Assembly (NCBI GenBank): GCA_963555705.1
Contig: OY743179.1
Location: 16,748,692 to 16,812,691, forward strand
Source of the DNA: Ligustrum vulgare
Lineage: Eukaryota; Streptophyta; Magnoliopsida; Lamiales; Oleaceae
Direction: 5' to 3'
Length of the DNA stretch: 64,000 bases
The translations under genes and the position numbers were made by a program. Each line of letters starts with the position of its first letter. Positions within the stretch are counted from its first letter, which is position 1. The notes beneath the pieces were generated by a model. That model was not told where the DNA came from and made no database searches. It saw only the letters and a program-made list of their open reading frames with translations. Shown here piece by piece: positions 35,044 through 47,185 of this stretch.

Positions 35044-38000
35044 TGTAGCGCCCCGAGTTCCGTATACCCGATTCACTACGTCATTTTCTGTCTAAATTTT
35101 TTGAATAATATTTTTGCGGAAGAAATAATTGAAATTCATTTTTGGCAACATTAAATAAACTGTAATGGCCGCTAAAATTGAAAACATTTATGAAACCATT
35201 TGAAATAGTAAATAGAACCATTAATATTGTAAAGAAATTGCCAATATCATAATTTCTCAAATAAATGAACTTCTCTAAATTATTCGATTGTTTGGAAAAT
35301 ACGGAAATCATTAACGTCAAACTTTCAACCGTTTAACGATTATTGCCACCATCATTCATCGCTCGCCACCGTCTCCGAAATCTGCAAAACTGTTAAAAAG
35401 TAGGATGAGTATTTCATGGGGGAAATACTCAGTAGACTCATCGCAAATTAATTTAATTTATAAGATGATTAAACACATAAATCCCGGCTCTTTATAAAAC
35501 GGGCATTGATAGAGCTTCTTTATAAAACGGCTCTTGATAAAACTCATATTGTGCATTACAGCACGGGACATATTTTGCAAATCATAGGCTCTTTGAAAAT
35601 AGCTCTTTGAAAACATCTCTTTGAAAACCATATACTTATAAAAACATTTTAATTATGCCAAGCATAATTTCTTTTGAAAGCATAACATAAGATAGGATTG
35701 AAATCCTTATAAACATAGGGAGACACAAGAACTTTACCGAACTTAGGTGGCAAGAATTCTTATGCAGTAAAATCATAATAACAGTAAGTTTTCATCATAA
35801 CATAGGATAAAATCGAAATCCTCATAAACATAAGAATTTTACCGAACTTAGGTGGTAAGAATTCTTATGTAGTAAGTATACCAAGCATAATTTTTGAAAT
35901 TCATAGGGATCAATTGCATCATAACATAAGATAGGATCGAAATCCTCATAAACATATGCGACAGGAATTTTACCGAACTTAGGTGGTAAATCCTCATAAA
36001 CATATGGAAACACAGGAATTTTACCGAACTTCGTGGCAAATCCTCATAAACATAGGAGACACAAGAATGTTACCGAACTTCGTGGCAAGAATTCTTATGT
36101 GTAGCGCTACTAAAACTCCGGTCCCCTTAACATATCATAACTTATCATATGGGACCCAAAACAATCAATGATCCAAAAAAAACATTTTCGTGAAGCATAG
36201 GGTATACTTACTTTTCTCGTAAAAACATAAAGTATATTTTCTTTTCATAAAAACATACTTACTTTTCATAACAACATAAGGTATATTTACCTTTCATAAC
36301 AACATACTTGCTTTTCTTAAAAATTGACTTTCACAAGTCACATGACATTTATATGAAATCATAATTTAAATCAATTAATAAGTGCGAGTCTACCTCAAAT
36401 CCGACGAGTGCAAAGTTGAGCGGGAATGACTTCAATTTCTTTAAATTCTCCGTACGCTTCGTCTTAGCCAATAAGTCATTTTAGTCTATCGAATATATAG
36501 TTCAAAATGATAAATTATAATTTGAGGACTAAAATTGATGTTTTGAAAGTTGAGGGACTAAAATGAATACTTTTGAAAGTTCAGGGACTAAAATAGATAT
36601 TTTGAAAGTTGAGGGATTAAAATGAATACTTTTGATAGTTGAGCTTAAAAGTAAATCAGCAGGGACTGAAATGATAAGTTTGAAGCTAAAAGGACTGAAT
36701 AAAACCTTTTTAAAACTTGAGGGGCTGATTTGAAATAACATTAAAACTTTAAAAGGGCTGAAATAAACTTTTCAAAGCTGTAGGGACTGATTTAAATCAT
36801 TCAGAAAACGTAGGGACCAAAGTGCAAATTTTGAAAATCAAAAATATATTAAATCAGATTTATTTCTCTTTCTCTTCGTTTCAGATCAAAGAGCCAGGGA
36901 GAGAGACGAGAGACGAAGGCTGAAAAAAAACTGGCGATCGACTACTTTCAGTCAAGGTTGCCGCGAGCCAAACGCCGGCGGTGGTTCGGCGATGGTTCGG
37001 CCATCATGTGGTGGTGATTTAGGCTAGGTTTTGGTGTTGATTTGAGGTGAATCCAAGGCTCAAGATCTGATCTTGATTGCGATTTCCGGTGACAAATCCG
37101 GTCACTGGCAGTCGGCGTCGAGGTAAGTCTTTGGTTTAGTTGATTTTGGGTTTTATCTATGATTGCTGGTGGTTGGATTCGAGGAACAGAAAGGGAACCG
37201 CGGCTTAGATCGCGATTTGGCTGCGAGAATCCGACGATACAATCTGCTGAAATCAGACTATAGAGGGTTCGAGATTAGGTAAGGTTCTGGGTTTCTTCTA
37301 TTTCTTAGTTTGGGTTTTGATTTTGAGTTTTGGGTGAGGATTTGGATTCGAACTGAAGTTGATTGTGGAAAGTGATGATGATTTGGTTTCTGCAACTGAT
37401 CTGGGGTGCAGGCTGCGTTGGTGGTGGTCTGATGTTCGACGATGGGTGATGACTCTGGTTGGGTTAAATTCCGGTGATGATGAAAATGGATGATAATTGG
37501 TGGTGCTGCAGGGGTGGTGACGGTTGAACTGTGGTTTTATGAATTGGCTGTGAATTGATTATGGTGAGGCGATGCTGATAGTTAGGATTTTGGTTGCAGA
37601 GAATTGGTTGATTCATGGTGATGAAGGTGACTGATTGTAGCTGGGCAGCATAATGCAGTTTGGTGATTTTGGTTTGGAGTTCAATTGATGACGGGTTTGA
37701 GCAGTGGTGGTGATAACTGATTGGTGATGAATCAGAGACTGGTTTGGAGATATGGCTGTCGGTTGATTAATGGTGATTGGCTATGGTGTTGCAGTTGGAA
37801 TGAGGTGATGATGCTGATGATACATAAGTTTCGTGGTTATGGTTTGGGGCTGCAACTGATAATTGTGGTAGTGATGATGATGATGTTTATATATATTGAA
37901 TTGTGGAAATCTGAAAATGGATGGGTCCGAAATTGTGGTATGTGGAGTTGGTGATAAAGGAGAAGAAAGCATTTTACCTTGCTGGAAAGAGTAGTGTAAG

Positions 38001-38493
38001 TGATGATAATGATGATGCTTTGAGGTGTTCCAATTGTTCATGTGTGGAGATGCTTGTTGATTGTACACAATGAGATGGAAAGAATAATTAAGAAGGAAAC
38101 AAGGTGGGGAACGTGAGTTGTGATGGGGAAGAATATGTATTGATTTGGTACTATAGAATATGATAGTGTAGAATTAGGTGTAATATTTATTTGTATAAAA
38201 ATGATGATGTTTTTGTGTAAAGAATTGTTGTCTTGGTGTAAAGAAGAAGACATGTGGGAAAAATTTGGATTTTAGAAAGATTTTTGAAAATAATACTTTG
38301 AATAAATAATTAAAATAATATAATTTTAGAAATTCGAATATTAAATTTAAAATCGAACAAATTCGATATTTCTTGACTTGGCTAGACGAATCCGTCGCGG
38401 CATTAATTTCAAAATAATAAATGAAATAGTAGCGACACAATTTTCTAAATATTAAAATAATTATTTATTGCATAAAAATTCTGGGTCGCTATA
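35044..38493 (-). mobile_element. solo LTR-like element, copy A (3.45 kb), 5-bp target duplication GTGGA
   Basis: It starts TGTAGCGCCCCGAGTT and ends CTGGGTCGCTATA. GTGGA flanks it at 35039-35043 and 38494-38498. Its conserved internal landmarks, also in copies B and C, are a hairpin GAGTATTTC...GAAATACTC (35407-35430), a GATTTCGGAGA..GGTGGCGA block (35345-35390, minus strand), and CTCCGTACGCTTCGTC (36449-36465). A degenerate tandem of GGGACTAAAAT motifs (36530-36840) and a GGTGATGA-rich stretch (37340-37960) follow. There is no protein domain. The TG..CA-type ends with 5-bp duplication fit a solo LTR of a large Ty3/gypsy element. Confidence 0.72.
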
Positions 38494-38827
38494 GTGGACC
38501 CTACCCTTGTATATTTTATTGCAACATGTCGAAACATTAACTCGTAAATGTAGGATATGGTGTCCATTGTGAGCAATATAATTCTTACTCACATATGTTA
38601 TGGAATTGTCATATGTAATAAATATTTTTTTTATGCCACACGACATCCCACACTACATATGGGTAAAAATTATGATGCCCACAATATGCAACATGTCATC
38701 TCACTTAATCAGTATTTAACCAACCAACGGTTACAACAAATGAAATTCCTAAACTACCCTAACCTACAGTGTTGGTCTCAACATGTTGAATAGTCAACCC
38801 ATCTTTATATCTTCTTAATAATATATA

Positions 38828-39087
38828 CTCTATCCATCTCATTTATATATGCTTGTTGGACTTTTCATACAAATTAAGAAAACATATTTAATATCATTGA
38901 AAAAGTAATTTTTTTAAAGAAAATTTCCAACTTACCCTTATTAATATTAAAATTATTATTATCGAAAATAATAAATAGGAATACATTAGTAAACAAACAA
39001 AATAAATACTTCCCAATAAAAAATAATTTTTTTTATATAATTGAGACAAGAAAAAAAAAGAAGTCTATATAAATGAAATGGAGGGAG
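38828..39087. mobile_element. Stowaway MITE
   Basis: CTCTATCCATCTCATTTATA and TATATAAATGAAATGGAGGGAG are the inverted ends, flanked by TA on both sides (38826-38827 and 39088-39089). This is the classical Stowaway signature. Confidence 0.85.
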
Positions 39088-40421
39088 TATAAAAGTTTAT
39101 TCCTAAAAACAATTATTGACCATTTTTTCGCCCATTTTTCGTTTCTATAAATAGTAAGTTTCCATAAAATTAAACAATGTGATTGAGAATGAATATTCAG
39201 AAAAAAATTGATTTTTGAAAAATTAATTCCGTATGGATAAGTGATAAAATATTATATCTTGTGGGTTAAACAACCGCGCCATTTTATGAATCGGGATGCA
39301 TATATAATTTTTTAATATATAAAGTTAAATGTATTTGTAATATACATTCGTTAAAATTTAATTAAAACTAACATTTCATGTTACTTAATTTGCTACATTC
39401 ATTTAAATATATGACCACATGTATTTAATTTATAATGTTAAAGTAAATATGAAATAAAATATTTGTTTAATAAATTTAAATATCAAATATTGTAATAAAA
39501 TAGTTAGTACCAATTTTAATAGTACTATTCGGATAGTGATAAATTATTTGTGATAATCTAGAATTTATATTTTGAAAAAATTAATTACACCAATAATGAT
39601 TAAAATTTAATAGTTATGCAAATTGTCATTAAAGTATTTTTTTTTACGTAATAAGTTATTTAAATTTTTAACTATTACAATTGTGGCAACTCGATTTTAA
39701 AAAATAAATAAACAATTGGCTCATATTAGGTAAACTTTATTCAAACCCTCATTTTTTTTTTAAAACTCATTTTCAACTAACATTCTATTAATATAATAGT
39801 CTACATATAAATTAAAAACAAAATCATACTTTTTAACAGCTCATTGTACCAAAATTTACTGTTACGAAATAAATTATTTGAAATAATGAGTCTCAAACAA
39901 GTTATTAAATATACATTATCCACAAAATCATTATTATAAAACTCATTTTGTAGGTAATGAGGGTTCGAACAAGGATTAAATATGCTCATGAGAGGAAAAC
40001 GTAATCCATAAAGGAATAGCACTTTCCAAAAACTGGTATTGGTCCATTTTATTATCTAAAACACATTTTCTAAAATACTAATTAGTATTATTAATTCACT
40101 ATTTATTATTCATTTTGGACAAAATTCAAATTTAAAATAATACAATTGAATGCAAATTTTTAAATAACTGCATTTTTCAAGTCCCAAAATTCTTTGTCCC
40201 GTCCTCTCATTTTGAAAATCAATTACAATTTTTTATATCTAAAAATATAAAATGATAGGATAAAATAAGAACGTTCATCAATCTATTTTTCTTTTTCTTT
40301 TTGTTTTAATAAAATTTTGAACATATATCACAGATATATCTATTTTTTAACATATTACAAATTCTATTTAAATGTAATTTTTCTTTTCCATTTTAAGTTT
40401 TAAATCAATTCAAATTAAAAT
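39088..40421. other. AT-rich spacer, no feature recognised
   Basis: The sequence is very AT-rich, with no ORF of note and no element ends apart from the start of copy B. Confidence 0.4.
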
Positions 40422-42794
40422 TGTAGCGACCAAGAATTTTTACGCAATTAATAATTATTTTAATATTTAGAAAAGTCGTGTCGCTGCTATCTCACCCATT
40501 TATTTTTATGTTAACGTCGTGATGCCCTCGTCTAGCCAAGTTGTGAAATATCGAGAAATATTGAATTTGTTCAATTTTAAATTAAATGTCCGAATTTCTA
40601 AAATTTTAGTATTTTAATTATTTATTCAAATTATTATTTTCAAAATCATTTTAAATTCTAAATTTATTAAAAATATCTCCATTTTTCCTTATTAAATTAT
40701 TTTAAGTCCAAAATACGAAATTCAAATTTTATCTCAAGATTTATTTATTTTCAAATTTATTTTCAGTCCAAAATATATCAGCTTTTAAATACATTGCCAA
40801 ATCGAAATTAGTCTAATTTTTAGTTAATTATCCTAAAATAATCCTATATAATTAATCTATCTAATTTCACTCCACGTTTTCCTTCTTTCCACCTATGCAA
40901 CCATCATTTCATATCAAAGATTCCTCCAATTTTGATGTATTCTACTATTCTTTACTATAATTCCTAAATCAATACACTAATTCTAGCATCTAACCACTTG
41001 AAATACAACTAAGCACCATCATTATCATCACCAATTCCACCTACCAATCACTCCCTACCTTATTCACTTCATAGAATTTCAGCAATCACCATCACAGGAA
41101 TCAAAACCACCGAGCACCACCTCTCCAATTCACAGATAATCAACCACGTCACGACCCTTCTATCCACTGCAAACCAATATGCAACACCCAAACCGCCTCC
41201 ATTGCCAACCTCCAAGGTAGATCACACCACCACAGCCTACTGAATAATCTAGCCAATCACCGCTGCCCAACCACAAAGCCATTTCTTTCAGCATCTGCCA
41301 CTGCCTCACTCAAATTTAATTCACCACCAATATGTCAACCAAGCATCATCTGCAACTCCCAATCAGACACCACCACCTCCTCAATCCAGCTACCACCGTA
41401 CTCAGCCAACAACCATCTTCAGCACAACCTCAACCTCACTGCCCATTTTGTAATTTCCATTCTTGAGCCCCCTCTCATTCGAACCATCATCATCATCACC
41501 ATCGCAAAACCACAATTCCCAAACAGTTACTGCCTTCCACCACTCCACCAAATGACCCCCACGACTGCCCCTCATAAATCAAACCCAAATTCTCAGAAAT
41601 TTCTCCCAATCAGAAATCTGTCCTAATTTCCATTTTCAACCCCAAAATCATTCCCCTGCTTTCCGAAGCTGATCACTCATCAATCCCATAATTCTTTCCC
41701 ATTTCCCTCAATCTTTCCCCTCACTCTAGCCTACCCTTTTGAAGACAACCAGTACACTGTATACAAAAAACCACCACCAAATTCATCCATCAGAACCAAG
41801 CCTCACAATCACGCAATGTTACTACTGCCATAGCCGAGACTCCAAAACCAGTATGCAACAATCACACACACAGAAAACTTCATCATCTCCGACCAACATC
41901 GCCTACAATTCGACACACCCCAATCCACCATTATCAACCCAACTCAATGTCAGAATCAACCACCGGTCAGCCATCTCACCATTCACCATCATTTCCACAA
42001 ACACCACACCACAACCCCTTCGCAGCCGCAGTCGCCACCACCACCTCATCACTTTAATCCATCACTGCCCAATTCCACATTCTCACCCATCACTCAAAAT
42101 CACACCCAAATCGCACCCCTAACTCCCGGTTTCCACACAAAAACCTCCCCAACACCCATCACCTCAACCTGCACCGCATGACAGCCATTACAGCCCAGCC
42201 CCAAATCAAGCTCAAACCCAAAAATTAGACCCAACACTTACCTCAGCCATCGATCTTTCACCGAAAAATTTGAGCTCCTAAAATCGCGAACTCAACCACT
42301 GTCTTCTCACCCAATCAGCCCAGAACTTAGCCTATTTGCAACCCCGCCGCTCGTCACACCCGGTGCCGGTGTTTCGCCGGCGAAATCACTGGACGGACAC
42401 AAGTTTGAGCGAGATACAGCCGATCGCCATTCTCTTCCCTCTCTCGCGTGATCTCTCTCTCTGTTAACGAAATTAGGAAAGTGAGAGATAAATGATATTG
42501 TTTTATTTTAAATATTTTAACTTTCAGAAACTTCAGATTGGTCCCTATGTTTTAAAAATGTTTTATTTCAGTCATCTCAGCTTTAAACCTTTTAATTTCA
42601 GCCCTTAAGTTTTAAATGAGTTTAATCAGCCCTTCATTTTTAAAATCTATTATTTCAGCCCTATAATTTAATATTCGTTTTGAGTTTCGACCCAACTTTT
42701 AAAAGATTTACATTTTAGTCCCCAAAGGTTTAAAAGCAATCATTGAAGCCCCATATTTTTAAAGTCTTTTGATTTTGTTCATATTGATTTAAAA

Positions 42795-42879
<85 letters not shown>

Positions 42880-43703
42880 AATCTCAATTTTCAAAAATAT
42901 TCATTTTAGTCCCTTAACTTTCAAAGTATTCATTTTAATCCCTCAACTTTCAAATCATCAATTTCAGTCCTCAAATTGTAATTTATCATTTTTTTAAACT
43001 TTAAATTTCTAAAGACTAATTTACTTATTGACTAGATGAGGCGTACGGAGATTTAAAGGATTTAAGTCGTTTTCCGCTCAACTTTGCACTCGTCGGATTT
43101 AAGGTAGACTCGCGCCCCACTAATTGATTTATATTATAATTGCATGTGTTATGTGGATTTGTGTGATTTTATGCTTAATTGCATGATAAAAGAATATCTC
43201 TTTTGAGATAAATAATTTATGTTATGCTGGGCATAACTTATTTGCTAGCCAAGAAAAGAAAAGAATGTATTCATTTGCGTTCACTATGTGATACCTATGA
43301 ATAAGAAAAGAATGTCACTACATTATTTGCATGATTACGTGTTCAATTATCTTGTAGATTAATTACTGAGGATGAGTCTACTGAGTATTTCATTTTTGAA
43401 ATGCTCAACCCGTTATTTTAACAACTTTTGCAGATTTCGGAGATGGTGGCGAATGATGGGTAATGACGAAAAATTACAAATTGATATTTTTTTTAAAGTC
43501 ATGAACTTTGAAATGATTATTTCATTTTATCAAGAATTGTCATTTTTACAAATTTGTACGAAAATACTTATTCCATTTGAATTACCGCTAAACTTTTATT
43601 CGATAAATGCGATATTTAATATTTAATCATTTTTCCGCAATAAAGTCATTCAAGAATTTAGAAAAGTGGAGTTCCCGCGCTCCTCGGAACTCGGGGCGTT
43701 ACA
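40422..43703 (+). mobile_element. solo LTR-like element, copy B (3.28 kb), 5-bp target duplication AAAAT
   Basis: TGTAGCGACCAAGAATT to GAACTCGGGGCGTTACA, flanked by AAAAT at 40417-40421 and 43704-43708. It is in the opposite orientation to copy A, so the same landmarks read on the plus strand. There is a CCACCA-rich stretch (40980-42230), a TC-rich block (42430-42470), TTTAGTCCC motifs (42540-42980) and GACGAGGCGTACGGAGA (43034-43050). They are followed by GAGTATTTC...GAAATGCTC (43383-43406) and TTTTGCAGATTTCGGAGATG (from 43428). An (AT)39 run has expanded inside it. Small ORFs here are low-complexity artefacts. Confidence 0.75.
42797..42874. repeat. (AT)39 microsatellite
   Basis: This 78-bp pure AT run lies inside solo LTR-like copy B and is absent from copies A and C. 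Confidence 0.95.
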
Positions 43704-44028
43704 AAAATATTCAAAGAAATTCTTGAAACAATAAACAGATGAATCGTAAAAAAATAAAAATAGAAAATTATTTGTAATATACCTCTTTTATGATTAATTG
43801 TCTTCTTTTGTTTCTATATTTAATTAAATATTTATTTTATATATTACATATAAATTAAGTATAAGTGAATAATAAATAATCGTGCAGGTTGTAATACTAG
43901 TTTTCAATAAAAGTGAAGTAATACCACAGCAAATAAAATTGGGGCATTTCCGTCACTTCAATTAATGAACTGTAGCGACATTTCCACCTCACCGACATCC
44001 TCAAACGAGTGTACTATTTTAATATAAA

Positions 44029-44055
44029 TTAGCGTTTCACTCGTGCGATGCACGA
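44029..44055 (-). mobile_element. Helitron 3' end: hairpin plus CTAA terminus
   Basis: On the minus strand TCGTGC-ATC-GCACGA (44041-44055) is a perfect 6-bp stem. Eight bases later comes CTAA (44029-44032), followed by a host T. A GC-rich hairpin shortly before CTRR, with insertion next to T, is the Helitron 3' signature. The helicase C-terminus ends about 140 bp upstream, as expected. Confidence 0.8.
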
Positions 44056-44240
44056 CTTCATGTCAAAACATATAATTGAGACTTCAATATTTTCTTTTTT
44101 CTTTTTTAATTATATGTCAAACAATTGTATAATGAAATAGATAGAAAAATAATAAAATGATACCGTAATTAATAGAGTTGTAATATTTTCATTATAAATT
44201 TTGAAAAAATTCTATATAAACTACATTCGTAGTTCATGAG

Positions 44241-44484
44241 TGTAGCGATCGAGAAATTTTCAAATTTAGAAGCTAGTTTTAATGAACTTGTCGCTAGACT
44301 CTCCAAATCCTAACGGTCAAAATTAGCGCTCTCATCTACCCTATTAGTTATTTTGAGATTTTAAGAAATAAATTGATATTCATAAGTTTAAGTCCAAATT
44401 GAGATTTCAAAATTTGTCAAAAATCGTTATCCCATTTTTTTTGAACCCGGGACCTTATTTTAATTCAAAATTCACATTTTTTAC

Positions 44485-44583
<99 letters not shown>

Positions 44584-46466
44584 GTCGTCGTCGTCATTAA
44601 TACAGAAATTAATTCTCAGCCCTTTCAAATTCATAACTCCAGCCTATTCAACTTCCCAATTAATGATCGGTTACAGAGAAATTAATTCTCAGTCCTTCCA
44701 AATTCATAACCCCAGCTTATTCAACTTCCCAATCAATGATCAGTCACGGTTTCTTCAAATTCCATCTCTTTAAATTCCATGGAGTTATTCACCCTCATCC
44801 TCTTACATTTCCTCCCCATTTTTGAAAACTGGTAGCTCGGGTAAGTTTCCTTCATGTCTGCAATAGACAAGTTTAAGATTGTCAAACATCTCCAAATCGA
44901 GCTTCACCAAGACACTGATTCACGACCACTTTCAAAATCCACACTACACACATGTTTTCAGAAAATGCACATAATCAAGATACACACCATCAGCACTACC
45001 GAACCCATCAACAACACGAACTCCATCATAAGCCCCTTTCGAATTCACCACTACTGAAACAACTTCAAGCCCAACCAGCCAATTCACAACCTAAAAACTG
45101 AACCTCCACCACTGAATTCAAGAGTCACAAACAATCTGTAATAATTTCATATGAATGAACCCAACTCCATCGAATCATCAACGCATCGTCACCTCCAAAC
45201 TGGGGCTGCCCATTTAAAAATCAAACCAAAATCGCCACCTTTTCACCGACCCAGTCGTCGCCATATGATGGTGGCACCATCTCTGGTCGAGCGCCGGTGT
45301 TTGGCGCCGGCAACCTCTGGTGTTATAGATGGCCAATTGCCATCTCTCTCTCTCGTCTGGCTCCCACGAAATGAGAAGAGGAAAAGAATTGGTTTTTATT
45401 AAATATCTGATTTTCGAAAATAGCCTTTCAGTCCCCAGTTTTCTAAAGTATTTAATTCGGCCCCTCAAGTTTTGAAATCAGTTAACTCGGTCCTAAAACC
45501 ATTTATTTCAGTCCCTCACAATTTAAAACGTTTTATCTCAGCCCTACAGTTTCTGCTGAAATTCTTATTTGGCCAGAAGCTATCTAATTTTGTAAAATCA
45601 GTCCCCAAATTTATTTAAATCATTAAATCAGTCCTACAATATTTAGTCCCAAGTTTTAAAAGTTAATATTCTAAGCCCTGCAGTTTTAAAAATATTTTAG
45701 TCAACCCATGATTTCTTACAATTATCTTATTTTAGTCCCTAAACTCTTTTAAAAATCCTATTTTATACAAATTCATCTTTTTAAACCTGATTAATCCAAA
45801 ATATAATTATATTTATTTTATAGGACTAGACGAGGCGCGAGAAAATTAGAAGTATTATTCCCGTTTGGTCAATACTCGAGAAATAAGGTAGACTCAAATC
45901 TACAAACTTTATTTTCAAAAGTGCGCATCAATGATTATTTGGATTATAAGTTTAACATGTATGATTGCGTTCATGAGAATTACTTGCTTTACAAGTATGA
46001 GACTATGTTACGAGAATTTACTTGCTTAAATGCATGAGACTTGGACTTGTATTTATTTACTTGTTCATGAGATTACTGGTGATTGTTAGACACCCGATAC
46101 TTGAATATCATGATTGTGTGTTTTAATTTATAATTTCAATTGATTATTATGCGCGAGTCTACTGGGTATTTCTTTGAAATACTCACTTTTTCCAAAAACC
46201 AATTTTGCAGATGACGGAGTTGGCGACGAAGCGTACGATGGTGATCATTATTGAGATTTTCGAAATGTTTTTATTTGAAATTGAAACTCATTTATTTCAA
46301 GTTTGTTTCGTCCAGTTATTTTATATAATCGAATTGTTGACCATTTGAGTCAATTTTTATAAAATTACGTGATTGACATTTCAATTATTTTCCGCTCAAT
46401 CTTATTTAGAAAGTTATTTGAGATGATGAAGTGACGATCCGAGTATTTAGAACTCGGGGCTTTACA
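44241..46466 (+). mobile_element. solo LTR-like element, copy C (2.23 kb), inside a Helitron helicase
   Basis: TGTAGCGATCGAGAAATT to AACTCGGGGCTTTACA. Shared landmarks with copies A and B are a CT-rich block (45340-45360), TTTCAGTCCC motifs (45420-45760), GACGAGGCGCGAGAAA (45830-45846), GGGTATTTC...GAAATACTC (46164-46183) and TTTTGCAGATGACGGAG (from 46203). The flanks (TCATGAG, TATGG) give only a diverged target duplication. The helicase reading on both sides shows it is an insertion. Confidence 0.72.
44486..44596. repeat. compound microsatellite (ATT)n(ATC)n(GTC)n
   Basis: About 65 bp of TTA/ATT repeats pass without a break into about 32 bp of ATC and then four GTC units. Each step is one base change. 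It lies in copy C and creates a spurious Leu/Ser-run ORF. Confidence 0.95.
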
Positions 46467-46689
46467 TATGGTTTTATTCTATTTCTATCTTTGTTGCAAA
46501 TGATTATCTTTAAACCATTGCGATTCGTCACTTTAGAAACTGCAAAGTACAACTGTTCATGACTGAAAACTGACTTCTTTAAATAAAGATCAACCTTGAA
46601 AAGTGATTTCCCACTCTTATTAATATTCACAGCATACGAAGCTACCAACTGAAATTGTCACCTCTTGAACTTGAAAGACAATCTTGCCT

Positions 46690-47072
46690 GTGTTTGATTG
46701 AAAAAATGGAAAATTGATGGTAAGAAAATATTTTCTAGAAATTGATTTGCCTGGAAATTGTTTTCCTGAAAAATGTCAATTGGAAGTGTCGGGTGAAAAA
46801 GTAAGAAATTTTCCTAAATTTCTTGTTTGATTGATATTATTTTCTAATTGCAGATAAAAAAATTTTTTTAGCTATTTTAATTTTAATTTTTTTTTCACTC
46901 ATTTGTACTTGATAATAGTAATCAAATATGACAAAAAATATGTTTTCATCTTGAGGAAAATGTTTTCTCACCAAATATGTGAGAAAATATTTTCAAGGTA
47001 AATGAGTTAAATGTGCTTTAATTGGTTGTACCATGAAAAATATTTTTCAAGGTAAATTTTTCAATCAAACAT
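46690..47072. mobile_element. MITE with TGTTTGATTGAAAAA ends
   Basis: TGTTTGATTGAAAAA at the left is mirrored by TTTTTCAATCAAACA at the right. The interior is AT-rich with mirrored GAAAATATTTTC motifs. It separates the Helitron helicase fragment from the hAT transposase. Confidence 0.65.
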
Positions 47073-47185
47073 CAAACAAATATAAAAAGAGAAAAACATT
47101 TTCCATAATTTGAGAAAAAATAATCTAAATATAGAAAACCTTTCACAAATGAGAAGTAAACAAATTCTAACTCAAATGAAATACC

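Larger units (their letters stand above)
44192..46684 (-). pseudogene. Helitron PIF1-type helicase C-terminus, split by solo LTR-like copy C
   Basis: Minus-strand 46640-46467 reads ASYAVNINKSGKSLFKVDLY, KKSVFSHEQLYFAVSKVTNR and GLKIIICNKDRN, the C-terminal motifs of plant Helitron helicases. An in-frame TGA lies just before it (near 46650). The frame is interrupted at 46467 by copy C and resumes at 44240-44192 with TTNVVYIEFFQNL and a TAA at 44192-44194, the usual Helitron helicase C-terminus. The upstream part of the helicase is lost at the MITE that starts near 46690. Helitrons move by rolling-circle replication. This copy cannot make the protein. Confidence 0.8.

Noticed and set aside
41739..42122. 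127-codon ORF
   Set aside because: Low-complexity CCACCA-type sequence inside solo LTR-like copy B. The equivalent stretch in copy A is on the other strand with no conserved frame.
44399..44773. 124-codon ORF with long Leu and Ser runs
   Set aside because: It is the compound ATT/ATC/GTC microsatellite read as codons.
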